Positions 18,639 through 26,637 of a stretch of DNA of 64,000 nucleotides are shown piece by piece (within the stretch, counting starts at the first letter, position 1; each line of letters starts with the position of its first letter). A program made the position numbers and the translations under genes. Source of the stretch: CAVXYG01 sp963766005 (GTDB taxonomy: Bacteria > Actinomycetota > Actinomycetes > S36-B12 > GCA-2699445); assembly GCA_963766005.1 (NCBI GenBank), contig CAVXYG010000008.1, positions 558,001-622,000 on the forward strand, read 5' to 3'. The notes under the pieces are model-generated. The model ran no database searches, had not been told where the DNA came from, and was given only the letters and a program-made list of their open reading frames with translations.

Positions 18639-19228
18639 GTCGCCGTGGACACGTGGAGAGAGCGACGAAGGAGAGCGACGTCCTAGTCGACCTGGATCTC
18701 GACGGCACCGGGGTCGTCGAGATCGACACGGGGGTCGGCTTCTACGACCACATGCTCGCCCAGCTGGGCAAGCACGGACTGCTGGATCTGACGGTGAAGA
18801 CCACCGGCGACCTGCACATCGACTCCCACCACACTGTGGAAGACACGGCGCTTGCCCTTGGCGCAGCACTGCGGCAGGCGCTGGGGGACAAGGCGGGGAT
18901 CCGGCGTTACGGCGATGCCCTCGTCCCGTTGGACGAGGCGCTCGTGCAGACGGCTGTGGACCTGTCGGGACGGCCCTACCTCGTCCACGAGGAGCCGGAT
19001 ATCCCGGTCGGGCTCATCGGCACGTACGACACGACGCTGACCAGGCACGTCTTCGAGTCGATCGTGGCGACGGCCCAGATCACGTTGCACGTCCGGGTTC
19101 TGTCGGGCCGCAACGCCCACCACATCGTCGAGGCGCAATTCAAGTCCGTCGCACGGGCACTGCGCGCCGCAGTGGAGCGCGACCCGCGTGTCGTCGGCGT
19201 GCCCTCCACGAAGGGAACGCTGGGGTGA
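18635..19228 (+). CDS. hisB: Imidazoleglycerol-phosphate dehydratase
   Basis: HisB dehydrates imidazole-glycerol phosphate to imidazole-acetol phosphate. The 197-residue protein is the single-function type, without the phosphatase domain fused in enterobacteria. Two metal-binding motifs are visible: DHMLAQLGKHG followed by DSHHTVED, and later HHIVEAQFKS. The ATG overlaps the hisC stop; the upstream in-frame extension would lie inside hisC. Histidinol-phosphate phosphatase must be encoded elsewhere. Confidence 0.96.
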   Translation: MSRRGHVERATKESDVLVDLDLDGTGVVEIDTGVGFYDHMLAQLGKHGLLDLTVKTTGDLHIDSHHTVEDTALALGAALRQALGDKAGIRRYGDALVPLDEALVQTAVDLSGRPYLVHEEPDIPVGLIGTYDTTLTRHVFESIVATAQITLHVRVLSGRNAHHIVEAQFKSVARALRAAVERDPRVVGVPSTKGTLG

Positions 19229-19854
19229 GTGCCTCTGTCGTCATCCTGGATTACGGGTCGGGCAACCTCCGCTCGGCAGAGCGTGCCTTGGCCTCCACGG
19301 GGGCTGACGTGGCGGTGACGGCGGATCCACGCGCTGCGCTGGAGGCCGACGGCCTCGTCGTCCCCGGTGTCGGGGCGTTTGCCGCGTGCATGGCTGGGAT
19401 CGGCGCCGTGGGCGGTGAGCGCTTGGTCGAGCAGCGCCTGGCCGGGGGTCGCCCCGTCCTGGGGATCTGCGTCGGGATGCAGGTGCTGTTCGAGCACGGC
19501 GTGGAGCACGGCGTAGACACGCCCGGGCTGGGCCAGTGGCCGGGCGTGGTCGATCGTCTGAAGGCGGAGATCCTGCCGCATATGGGGTGGAATTCCGTCA
19601 CCGTCCCAGTAGGGTCGCGGCTCTTCGCCGGCATCGAGGACCAGCGCTTCTACTTCGTGCACTCCTACGGTGCCCAGGAATGGCTGCTCGACGGGTCGGG
19701 CCCGCTGAGGCCGCCCATGGTCACCTGGGCGGAGCACGGAGGCCGATTCGTGGCCGCGGTGGAGAACGGACCGCTGTGCGCGACGCAGTTCCACCCGGAG
19801 AAGTCCGGAGACGCCGGTCTGGCGCTGCTGCGGAACTGGGTCGGCACACTGTAG
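19225..19854 (+). CDS. hisH: Imidazole glycerol phosphate synthase, glutamine amidotransferase subunit
   Basis: HisH releases ammonia from glutamine and channels it to HisF. The class I amidotransferase triad is visible: Cys82 in GICVGMQ, His190 and Glu192 in TQFHPEKSG. Length (209) is normal. The GTG start overlaps the hisB stop. Its partner hisF lies 1.2 kb away on the opposite strand, which is unusual for a two-subunit enzyme normally made from one transcript. Confidence 0.96.
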   Translation: MSASVVILDYGSGNLRSAERALASTGADVAVTADPRAALEADGLVVPGVGAFAACMAGIGAVGGERLVEQRLAGGRPVLGICVGMQVLFEHGVEHGVDTPGLGQWPGVVDRLKAEILPHMGWNSVTVPVGSRLFAGIEDQRFYFVHSYGAQEWLLDGSGPLRPPMVTWAEHGGRFVAAVENGPLCATQFHPEKSGDAGLALLRNWVGTL

Positions 19855-19893
19855 ACCGGCGACCGGTTGCAGAGGGTAACGATCCCCCGCGGT

Positions 19894-19996
19894 GATCTTG
19901 GAGCCAGTGTGCTGCATGTCCCGAAAACGACGCGAACCAAGATCAACTGGGTCCAGAAATGAAGGTTCTGGGACACCGACGAGCCAGAACCGTCGG
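19894..19996. promoter_or_regulatory. Cluster of overlapping inverted repeats between hisH and hisA
   Basis: Within the 242-base gap (19855-20096), GATCTTGG/CCAAGATC (19894-19901 and 19937-19944), GGTTCTGG/CCAGAACC (19964-19971 and 19984-19991) and CCGACG/CGTCGG (19976-19981 and 19991-19996) are perfect. CCAGAA at 19953-19958 could also pair with TTCTGG at 19966-19971, so some stems exclude each other. It may be a hisH terminator, an attenuator-like switch or an extragenic palindromic repeat. Confidence 0.45.
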
Positions 19997-20084
19997 ACAC
20001 CGCAGCCACGGTAACGCACTGGAGTGGAAGCGCCCCCTGCTGCAGCCCCGGGCACGTGGGGTCGGAGCCGCGCGGCCCCTCCCG

Positions 20085-20090
20085 TACCGT
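20085..20090 (+). promoter_or_regulatory. -10 box for leaderless hisA transcription
   Basis: TACCGT is followed by six bases and the GTG at 20097. It gives hisA a promoter separate from hisDCBH. Confidence 0.5.
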
Positions 20091-20096
20091 TGATCC

Positions 20097-20822
20097 GTGA
20101 CCCAACGACTGGAACTGCTCCCGGCTGTCGATGTCGCAGATGGCAAGGCCGTGCGACTGGTGCAGGGCGAGGCCGGAACCGAGACCGACTACGGCGATCC
20201 GTTGGCTGCCGCGATGGCGTGGCAGGAAGCCGGCGCCGAGTGGATCCACCTCGTGGACCTTGACGCCGCGTTCGGCCGCGGCAGCAACGCCGACCTGCTC
20301 GCTCGCGTAGTCGGCGCTCTGGACGTGCAGGTGGAAATGTCCGGCGGCATCCGCGACGACGAGTCCCTGGAGCGTGCCCTGGCCACGGGCTGTCGCCGCG
20401 TCAACGTCGGCACTGCGGCCTTGGAGGATCCGCAATGGTGCGCCGCGGCGATCGCCCGGCACGGCGATCGGATCGCGGTGGGTCTCGACGTGCGGGGCAC
20501 GACGCTAGCCGCCCGCGGCTGGACACAGGAGGGCGGCGAGCTCTTCGCCACGCTGGCCAGACTCGATGCCGACGGGTGCTCCCGGTACGTCGTGACGGAC
20601 GTGACCAAGGACGGCACCCTGCGCGGCCCGAACGTCGAACTGCTGCGGCAGGTGTGCGCCGCCACCGACCGACCGGTGGTGGCGTCGGGAGGCGTATCGA
20701 CCCTGGCCGACCTCCGCGCGTTGGCCGAGCTCGTACCGATCGGCGTCGAGGGGGCCATCGTGGGCAAGGCGCTCTACGCAGGTCGCTTCACGATGCAGGA
20801 GGCGCTGGCGAGCGTGGCTTGA
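20097..20822 (+). CDS. priA: PriA-type isomerase (HisA, probably also TrpF)
   Basis: This (beta-alpha)8-barrel isomerase converts ProFAR to PRFAR in histidine synthesis. The 241 residues follow the actinobacterial PriA pattern rather than classical HisA: LLPAVDVADGKAVRLVQG, DLDAAFGRGSN, VEMSGGIRDD, the RGW motif in AARGWTQEGG and VVTDVTKDGTL. Known PriA enzymes also isomerise phosphoribosylanthranilate in tryptophan synthesis. Since trpE, trpC, trpB and trpA are nearby and trpF is not, dual function is likely. The catalytic aspartates (Asp11 and the later TDVTKDG) are present. To avoid confusion, this is not the primosomal priA at 59.4 kb. Confidence 0.93.
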   Translation: MTQRLELLPAVDVADGKAVRLVQGEAGTETDYGDPLAAAMAWQEAGAEWIHLVDLDAAFGRGSNADLLARVVGALDVQVEMSGGIRDDESLERALATGCRRVNVGTAALEDPQWCAAAIARHGDRIAVGLDVRGTTLAARGWTQEGGELFATLARLDADGCSRYVVTDVTKDGTLRGPNVELLRQVCAATDRPVVASGGVSTLADLRALAELVPIGVEGAIVGKALYAGRFTMQEALASVA

Positions 20823-20918
20823 TGCAGGTACCGCGGTAAGAGCGTCCTCAGTCTGCGGGTCGCCGGCCCTCCTGCAACGCTGGGTCCAGTGCTGCGGCCC
20901 CCGGGAGAAGCCGGACTT

Positions 20919-21070
20919 CCGCCGCTACCGGAGCGGACCGGGGCAGTCCCGCCGCTACCGGAGCGGACCGGGAGTCCCGCCGCTACCGGAGCGGACCGGG
21001 GATCCCGCCGCTACCGGAGCGCCGACCGGTCGGGGAGCCCGCCGCGCGGACCGGGAATCCCGCCGCTACC
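20919..21070. repeat. GC-rich minisatellite between hisA and hisF, overlapping the hisF 3' end
   Basis: CCGCCGCTACC starts at 20919, 20949, 20977, 21005 and 21060, usually followed by GGAGCGGACCGGG; spacing is 28-30 bases with one longer step. The last unit contains the hisF stop codon. The remaining gap bases show no gene. Confidence 0.85.
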
Positions 21071-21839
21071 TGCGGACCGGGAACCCCGCGTCGCCCAGCG
21101 CCGCCTTGACCTCGCCGATCGACAGGGTCCCGAAGTGGAACACCGACGCTGCCAAGACGGCGTCGGCGCCGGCGGCGACGGCCGGCGCGAAGTGCTCGAG
21201 CGCACCCGCGCCGCCGCTGGCGATCACTGGTACGCAGACCTCCCGCCGGACCCGCGAGATCATCTCGACATCGAACCCGTCGGTCGTGCCGTCGCGGTCC
21301 ATCGAGTTCAGCAGGATCTCACCCGCCCCCAGTTCTGCGGCACGCACGGCCCAAGCCAGCGCGTCCATCCCAGTACCCCGGCGACCGCCGTGGGTCGTCA
21401 CTTCGAAACCCGACTCGGTTTGGGTCCCGGCCGGGCAGCGCCGGGCATCGACGGAGAGCACGACGCATTGTGCGCCGAACCGCTCGGCGGCCTCGGTCAG
21501 CAGCTCCGGCCGCGCGATCGCGGCGGTATTCACGCCCACCTTGTCCGCTCCGGCCCGCAACAGGCGGTCGAAATCGTCGGCCGATCGGACGCCGCCGCCC
21601 ACGGTCAGGGGGATGAACACCTGCTCGGCGGTGCGGCTGACCACGTCGTACATCGTCGAGCGGTCCGACGACGACGCGGTGATGTCCAGGAACACGAGTT
21701 CGTCGGCCCCGGCCGCGCCGTAGGCCTTGGCCAGTTCCACCGGATCGCCGGCATCGCGCAGGTTCACGAAGTTGACGCCCTTGACCACGCGGCCGTCATC
21801 GACATCGAGGCACGGGATCACGCGTATGGCAAGGCTCAT
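21066..21839 (-). CDS. hisF: Imidazole glycerol phosphate synthase, cyclase subunit
   Basis: HisF uses ammonia from HisH to turn PRFAR into imidazole-glycerol phosphate and AICAR. The 257-residue barrel has both catalytic aspartates in context: IPCLDVDDGRVVKG near the start and NSMDRDGTTDG in the second half, with the phosphate-binding VGGGVRS and ASGGAG loops. The ATG at 21839 is chosen over an upstream one because it begins the family N-terminus and sits seven bases after TACCCT. It lies on the opposite strand from the rest of the his genes. Its last codons are part of the neighbouring minisatellite. Confidence 0.95.
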   Translation of the reverse strand: MSLAIRVIPCLDVDDGRVVKGVNFVNLRDAGDPVELAKAYGAAGADELVFLDITASSSDRSTMYDVVSRTAEQVFIPLTVGGGVRSADDFDRLLRAGADKVGVNTAAIARPELLTEAAERFGAQCVVLSVDARRCPAGTQTESGFEVTTHGGRRGTGMDALAWAVRAAELGAGEILLNSMDRDGTTDGFDVEMISRVRREVCVPVIASGGAGALEHFAPAVAAGADAVLAASVFHFGTLSIGEVKAALGDAGFPVRR

Positions 21840-21846
21840 GCACGCC

Positions 21847-21866
21847 AGGGTAGGACTGCGTATCGT
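21847..21866. promoter_or_regulatory. Back-to-back leaderless promoters of hisF and the PPOX-like gene
   Basis: TACCCT on the minus strand (21847-21852) lies seven bases before the hisF ATG. TATCGT on the plus strand (21861-21866) lies seven bases before the GTG at 21874. Only 34 bases separate the two starts, so each -35 region falls over the other gene's start. Confidence 0.5.
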
Positions 21867-21873
21867 GTGAGCT

Positions 21874-22281
21874 GTGATCAACCCCGAGTTGGACCGGCTG
21901 GCCCGGGCGCGCTACGTGAGCCTGACGACATACAAGCGGGACGGGACCGGCGTCGCGACCCCAGTCCGGCTCGTTTCCGAAGGCGGGTACTTGCAGGTCG
22001 TGACCAATCGCGATTCCGGCCAGGTGGAGCGGCTGCGCGGCGAATCGCAGTTGCTGATCGCACCGTGCGATGTCCGAGGAGAACTGCAGGGGGATCCGGT
22101 GCCGGCGAGCGCCACCGTGATCGATGATCCGCAGCTCCTCGCCCGGGCGAGCGATCTGATCGTCCGGCGCTACGGCCTGATTGGCTGGTTCACCACGTGG
22201 TTGGCCCGCCTGCGCAAGCAGGATCGGGTGGTGCTGGTGATCGACGTGCCGCCCGTCCCCGAGGACGACGGACAGGTCTGA
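21874..22281 (+). CDS. PPOX-class F420/flavin-dependent oxidoreductase-like protein
   Basis: This 135-residue split-barrel protein resembles the actinobacterial pyridoxamine-phosphate-oxidase-like (PPOX) class that uses F420 or flavin; substrate unknown. The N-terminus ARARYVSLTTYKRDGTGVATPV, here given in part, is the typical first strand pair, followed by a basic patch (VTNRDSGQVERLRG). GTG start is supported by the leaderless promoter. It sits between hisF and a minus-strand TIGR03085-like gene and has no evident link to histidine synthesis. Confidence 0.75.
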   Translation: MINPELDRLARARYVSLTTYKRDGTGVATPVRLVSEGGYLQVVTNRDSGQVERLRGESQLLIAPCDVRGELQGDPVPASATVIDDPQLLARASDLIVRRYGLIGWFTTWLARLRKQDRVVLVIDVPPVPEDDGQV

Positions 22282-22302
22282 TCGACGGTCGCCGGGCGGC
22301 GA

Positions 22303-22947
22303 TCAGATGCCCAGCCGAGCGGCCCGAAGAGCATCGACCGCGTCGGGATCGCCTTCGAACTCGACGTGCTGCTCCTTGCGGCCGAAGGCGAGCATCGTCA
22401 GTTCGGCGGGGTCACCGACGATCGTGGCGACCGGCTTGCCGCCCTTGAGCTTCAGTGGCGCAGCGTCGGGTACATCGGTGCGGCGCATCTGCACACCGAC
22501 CTTCACCTTGCCGAGCAGCATCTTCCCCGTTGAGCGCAGCCGGTCCCAGAGGAACTCCGTCAGATCCGGATCCAACTCCCTGGGCTGCCAATCCGGCTGG
22601 GCACGGCGGATGTCCTCGGTGTGCACGAAGAACTCCACCGTGTTGGCCTGGCCGTCGACCAGCGGCAGCCGGAACGTGGACCAGATGGGTGGGCCGTTGC
22701 GGATCAGCCGGACGAGCTTCTCGTACGGCTCCGACGCGGCGCCGTTCTGGACCCGTTCGGTCCACGCCGCCAACGGTCCGCCCAGGATACCCAGCGCAGC
22801 GTCCGGCCTGCCCTCCCGCACCACGAGGTGGGCGGCGAGGTCGCGCGTGGTCCAGCCCTCGCACAGCGTTGGAGCGTCAGGGCCATATTGCTCCAACAGG
22901 TCGCACAGCAGCTGGCGCTCGGCGCGCGCGAGATCGGTCGTCGACAC
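22303..22947 (-). CDS. TIGR03085-like (DinB/MDMPI-type) metal-binding protein
   Basis: The protein (214 residues) belongs to the actinobacterial group related to mycothiol-dependent maleylpyruvate isomerase and DinB folds. The core motif CEGWTTRDLAAHLVVREGRPD (positions about 29-49) contains the metal-binding histidine pattern; FFVHTEDIRRAQ carries the second histidine. Function is not known; mycothiol-linked chemistry is a guess from the fold. I choose the GTG at 22947 instead of the ATG at 22956 because TAGCAT ends seven bases before the GTG, matching leaderless neighbours, and the ATG would overlap that box. Confidence 0.72.
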   Translation of the reverse strand: MSTTDLARAERQLLCDLLEQYGPDAPTLCEGWTTRDLAAHLVVREGRPDAALGILGGPLAAWTERVQNGAASEPYEKLVRLIRNGPPIWSTFRLPLVDGQANTVEFFVHTEDIRRAQPDWQPRELDPDLTEFLWDRLRSTGKMLLGKVKVGVQMRRTDVPDAAPLKLKGGKPVATIVGDPAELTMLAFGRKEQHVEFEGDPDAVDALRAARLGI

Positions 22948-22959
22948 AGCGCCCATGCT

Positions 22960-23634
22960 AGACAGCGGCGCTGCGGTCAGGGCGGCGGGGTCGGCGCGAG
23001 TGCGGGGGGCGCCGCTGGCGCCAATCACGGTTCGACCGGCGGGCATCCCGGTTCCAGCCCTGCGGACGATCCCCGGCGACACGGGCCGAGCGGCCGGCCG
23101 AGCGCCCGTGAGACCGACCGCTGCCCGGGGCCGAGCGGCCGGCCGAGCGCCCGTGAGACCGACCGCTGCCCGGGGCCGAGCGGCCGGACCGACCGCGCGC
23201 CGCCGGCCCCGGACGCGGGCCGGCGGCGCGCCAGCCAGGCGGGAACCCTGTGGCACTGCCGACCAACGCACGGCGCACGGAGGTCCAGACAGGGTGCCGT
23301 GGGTTGCGGAATACTCCAGGAGATCCGAGTGCTCCATCGAGCCCGGACTGGCCACCGGCCGCCGCCGCTGGATGCGTCGTGAGCGCTCTCGGCTCGCCCC
23401 AGGCTGGTCTGCGGAGCCCCTTCCGGTCGAGCAACGAGTGGAAGCCCAGCCGCAGCCAGCCCGGTGGGCAGCTGACCTGGACCGAGTCCGCGGGCACGGG
23501 GTTCCTTGCCGCCGCCCGGGGCCGCCGCCCGGGGACGCCGCCCGGGGCCGCCGCTCGGGGCTGCCGGCCACCCTCGCGCGGTTCGAACGGGATCGCCCAG
23601 CGCAGCACGATCTCGGCGGGGGAGGGACGCACGG
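22960..23634. other. Long non-coding gap before hisI with two minisatellites
   Basis: No reading frame here resembles a known protein or has a convincing start. A 45-base unit is repeated at 23082, 23127 and, partly, 23172-23187. A 13-base unit, GCCGCCCGGGGCC, occurs four times at 23511-23562 with small changes. The middle (about 23220-23500) is less repetitive and of unknown origin. Confidence 0.6.
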
Positions 23635-23640
23635 CACAAT
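23635..23640 (+). promoter_or_regulatory. -10-like box for leaderless hisI-trpE transcription
   Basis: CACAAT is followed by six bases and the hisI ATG at 23647. The same hexamer at the same distance precedes the response regulator gene. Confidence 0.4.
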
Positions 23641-23646
23641 GGAGCC

Positions 23647-24015
23647 ATGCCGACCCTTGACGAGGCCGACCTGATCGCTGCCGTCCCGGCTCTCGCCGAC
23701 GGTCTCGTGCCCGCTGTTGCCCAGCAGTGGGACACCGGAGAGGTGCTCATGGTGGCCTGGGTCGACGCCGCGGCCCTGGAGCGCACGGTACGGACCGGTC
23801 TGGCCACCTACTACTCCCGCTCGCGCCAGCAACTGTGGACCAAGGGAGAGACCTCCGGCCACGTGCAACGCATCCGGGGCATCCGGGTGGACTGCGACGG
23901 CGACACCTTGCTGTACTCGGTCGACCAGTCGGGCCCCGCGTGCCACACCGGTACACACAGCTGCTTCACCGACCGTGTCTTGTACGACCCGGCCGCAGAG
24001 GGGCGGAGCCGATGA
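23647..24015 (+). CDS. hisI: Phosphoribosyl-AMP cyclohydrolase
   Basis: HisI opens the purine ring of phosphoribosyl-AMP, the third step of histidine synthesis. The 122-residue protein is the single-domain form without HisE fusion. The zinc and magnesium motifs are visible: RSRQQLWTKGETSGH, DCDGDTLL and CHTGTHSCF. It overlaps trpE by ATGA, so the histidine and tryptophan pathways are coupled at this point, a known actinobacterial arrangement. hisE and hisG are not in the window. Confidence 0.96.
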   Translation: MPTLDEADLIAAVPALADGLVPAVAQQWDTGEVLMVAWVDAAALERTVRTGLATYYSRSRQQLWTKGETSGHVQRIRGIRVDCDGDTLLYSVDQSGPACHTGTHSCFTDRVLYDPAAEGRSR

Positions 24016-25583
24016 GCGCGGTGGCGCCCGACGGCGCGACCGCGCCGGACCTGGCGTCCTTCCGCGCCCTCGCCGCGGACCGGCGCGTCATCCCCGTGGT
24101 GCGCCGTGCGATGGCCGACGGGCAGACTCCTGTGGGGCTGTATCGGGCGCTGGCGCAGGATCGTCCCGGGACCTTCCTGCTGGAGTCGGCGGAGCACGAT
24201 GGCACCTGGGGGCGCTACTCGTTCATCGGTGTGGGCTCCGCAGCGATGCTCACCGAGCGGAACGGGCAGGCGTGCTGGGTCGGTACGGTGCCTGTCGGGC
24301 TGCCCATGACCGGCGACCCGCTCGACGCGCTGCGCGACACCCTGGCCGCCCTGCACACGCCGCCGTTGCCCGGTCTGCCGCCGCTGACGTCGGGCCTGGT
24401 CGGGATGCTGGGCTACGACGCGGTGCGCCGCTGGGAGCACATCGCGGACAGCAATCCCGACGAGCTGGGCCTGCCGGATCTCGCGATGCTGCTCGTGACC
24501 GACCTCGCGGTCTTCGACCATTCGGACAATACCGTCTGGCTGATCGCCAACGCCGTGAACTTCGACGCCAGCCCGGCACGGGTCGATGAGGCGCACGCCG
24601 ACGCCGTAGGTCGCCTCGACGAGATGGCGCGGCGACTCGCCCGGGGCGGCACGGTACCCGTGGCGACGTTGGACGTGACTGCGGCTGCCGAACCGCTGCG
24701 GCGGACCGAGCAGGCCGACTACGAGTCCGGCGTGCTGCGCTGCGTGGAGCACATCCGGGCCGGCGACGCCTTCCAGATCGTGCTGTCTCAGCGCTTCAGC
24801 GCCCCGTGCGATGCCGACGCGCTGGATGTCTACCGGGTGCTGCGGGGCAGCAACCCGAGCCCGTACCTGTACCTGGTCCGCATCCCGTCGCCGCAAGATC
24901 CTGACGCGGTGTGGTTCGACATCGTCGGGTCCTCTCCCGAGGCGCTGGTCAAGGTGACCGAGGGGCGCTGCATGATGCACCCGATCGCCGGCACGCGGCC
25001 TCGAGGAGCCACGCCGCAGGAGGATGCCGAACTCGCCGAGGAACTGCTGGCCGACGAGAAGGAGCGGGCCGAGCACCTGATGCTGGTCGACCTGGGCCGC
25101 AACGATCTGGGCCGCATCTGCGCGCCGGGCTCGGTCGAGGTCGTCGAGTTCATGAAGATCGAGCGCTACTCCCACGTGATGCACATCGTCTCCACGGTCG
25201 TCGGCGATCTGGCCGAGGGCCGGTCCGGGTTCGACGCGTTGGCTGCCACGTTCCCGGCGGGGACGCTGTCGGGCGCCCCCAAGGTCCGCGCGATGGAGAT
25301 CATCGACGAGCTCGAGCCGGTGCGACGGGGGCTCTACGGCGGGGTTGTCGGGTATCTCGACTTTGCCGGGGACGTCGACACCGCCATCGCGATCCGGACC
25401 GCGGTGCTGCGCGACCGCACAGCGTATGTGCAGGCGGGGGCGGGGCTGGTGGCCGACTCCGATCCGACGCGGGAGGACGAGGAGTGCCGCAACAAGGCGG
25501 CGGCGGTGCTGCGGGCGGTGGCGGTGGCGAACACCTTGCAGCCGTTGCCCGCGGCGGCTGCGGACGCCACGCCGAGCCGCTGA
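24012..25583 (+). CDS. trpE: Anthranilate synthase component I
   Basis: TrpE makes anthranilate from chorismate with ammonia from TrpG. The 523-residue protein carries the LLES motif near the N-terminus that binds tryptophan for feedback inhibition, and the chorismate-binding C-terminal half with PIAGTRPRG, DLGRNDLGR and TLSGAPKVRAMEIIDELEP. The ATG overlaps the hisI stop, which decides the start. No trpG is adjacent; the amidotransferase must be elsewhere. Confidence 0.96.
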   Translation: MSAVAPDGATAPDLASFRALAADRRVIPVVRRAMADGQTPVGLYRALAQDRPGTFLLESAEHDGTWGRYSFIGVGSAAMLTERNGQACWVGTVPVGLPMTGDPLDALRDTLAALHTPPLPGLPPLTSGLVGMLGYDAVRRWEHIADSNPDELGLPDLAMLLVTDLAVFDHSDNTVWLIANAVNFDASPARVDEAHADAVGRLDEMARRLARGGTVPVATLDVTAAAEPLRRTEQADYESGVLRCVEHIRAGDAFQIVLSQRFSAPCDADALDVYRVLRGSNPSPYLYLVRIPSPQDPDAVWFDIVGSSPEALVKVTEGRCMMHPIAGTRPRGATPQEDAELAEELLADEKERAEHLMLVDLGRNDLGRICAPGSVEVVEFMKIERYSHVMHIVSTVVGDLAEGRSGFDALAATFPAGTLSGAPKVRAMEIIDELEPVRRGLYGGVVGYLDFAGDVDTAIAIRTAVLRDRTAYVQAGAGLVADSDPTREDEECRNKAAAVLRAVAVANTLQPLPAAAADATPSR

Positions 25584-25637
25584 CCGGGCTCGGAGCCGGC
25601 GCTGCCACAATAGGGCCGATCCCTGAGGAGGACTGAC

Positions 25638-25844
25638 GTGAGCGAGCACGACAACCACGGCCAGACGCCCGCCGCGTGGACGGCCGTCATCATCATGATC
25701 GTCGCTGCCATTTTCGGCACGATCGCGGTCGTGATCGGCAACTGGCCGCTGTTCTGGATCGGCGGGGTCGCCCTGACCGTTGTCGGAGCCGTCGTCGGCA
25801 AGGTCATGTCGATGGCGGGCATGGGCGCAAAGCCGAAGGGCTGA
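25638..25844 (+). CDS. HGxxPAAW-family small membrane protein
   Basis: A 68-residue protein with the name-giving motif HGQTPAAW at residues 7-14 and two transmembrane helices (about 16-36 and 41-60). Function is unknown. It is typically found between trpE and trpC in actinobacteria, as here. The GTG at 25638 has a good ribosome site (GAGGAGG); CACAAT at 25606-25611 may be its -10 box. Confidence 0.85.
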   Translation: MSEHDNHGQTPAAWTAVIIMIVAAIFGTIAVVIGNWPLFWIGGVALTVVGAVVGKVMSMAGMGAKPKG

Positions 25845-25923
25845 TCACGGCGCCGCCGCCCGGGTACGGGCGACCTGTCTCCTGAGTCCCCTCGAACACC
25901 GCCACTGTGCCGGTCGTCATGGG

Positions 25924-25929
25924 CACAAT
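25924..25929 (+). promoter_or_regulatory. -10-like box for the two-component operon
   Basis: CACAAT is followed by six bases and the ATG at 25936, indicating a leaderless transcript. Confidence 0.4.
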
Positions 25930-25935
25930 GGCGCC

Positions 25936-26637
25936 ATGAGCCCTGAAGCAGAGGGCCCTCGCGGGCTTGTGGTGGTCGTGGAGGACGAGCGCGCCATCGC
26001 CGATCTCCACCGGATGTACCTGACCCGCGAAGGCTTCAGCGTTCACTCAGTCGGGGACGGCAACGAGGCGCTGGCCGACATCCGGCGGCTTCGGCCGGCG
26101 GCAGTCATCATGGACGTCGGGCTGCCGGGCATCGACGGCACCGAGGTCTGCCGGCGACTGCGCGCCGAAGGCGATTGGACCCCGGTGCTGTTCTGCACGG
26201 CCCGCGACGACGAGATCGACCGCGTCCTCGGGCTGGAGCTCGGCGGCGACGACTACATCACCAAGCCGTTCTCGCCCCGCGAGGTCGTGGCCCGGGTGAA
26301 GGTCGCCGTCCGGCATGGCGCGGGAAGCTCAGCACCCGCCGGCGACGCCGTCACGGTCGGCCGGGTGAGGCTGGACCGCCGCAGCCGGACGGTCACCGCG
26401 GACGGCAGCCCGGTCGCCTTGACGGCCACGGAATTCGATCTGCTCGACCACCTGGTGGCCAGCCCGGGCCGGGTGTATTCCCGCGAGGAACTGCTGACCC
26501 AGGTCTGGGGCTACGCCTCGATGGTGCACACGCGCACCGTCGACGTCCATGTGGCCCAGTTGCGGGCCAAGCTCGGCGATGCCAGCCCGATTCGAACGGT
26601 CCGCGGTGTCGGCTACGCGGCTGAGGACCGCAGTTGA
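25936..26637 (+). CDS. OmpR/PhoB-family response regulator
   Basis: This 233-residue regulator has a receiver domain (about 10-125) with the acidic pair EDE, the phospho-acceptor Asp60 in VIMDVGLPG, the conserved Thr/Lys positions (CTAR, TKPFSPRE), and a C-terminal winged-helix DNA-binding domain (about 135-230, ending TVRGVGY). It is cotranscribed with the histidine kinase (four-base overlap) and is surely its partner. The signal and regulon are unknown; its place between trpE and trpC need not mean tryptophan control. Confidence 0.92.
   Translation: MSPEAEGPRGLVVVVEDERAIADLHRMYLTREGFSVHSVGDGNEALADIRRLRPAAVIMDVGLPGIDGTEVCRRLRAEGDWTPVLFCTARDDEIDRVLGLELGGDDYITKPFSPREVVARVKVAVRHGAGSSAPAGDAVTVGRVRLDRRSRTVTADGSPVALTATEFDLLDHLVASPGRVYSREELLTQVWGYASMVHTRTVDVHVAQLRAKLGDASPIRTVRGVGYAAEDRS

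Noticed and set aside
20919..21070. Regular repeats suggesting a CRISPR array
   Set aside because: Units are contiguous, without unique spacers of constant length, and overlap the hisF coding end; no cas genes nearby. Minisatellite.
22958..23632. 224-codon minus-strand frame before hisI
   Set aside because: Arg/Gly/Ser-rich, length due to the 45-base repeat staying in frame, no similarity and no ribosome site or promoter.
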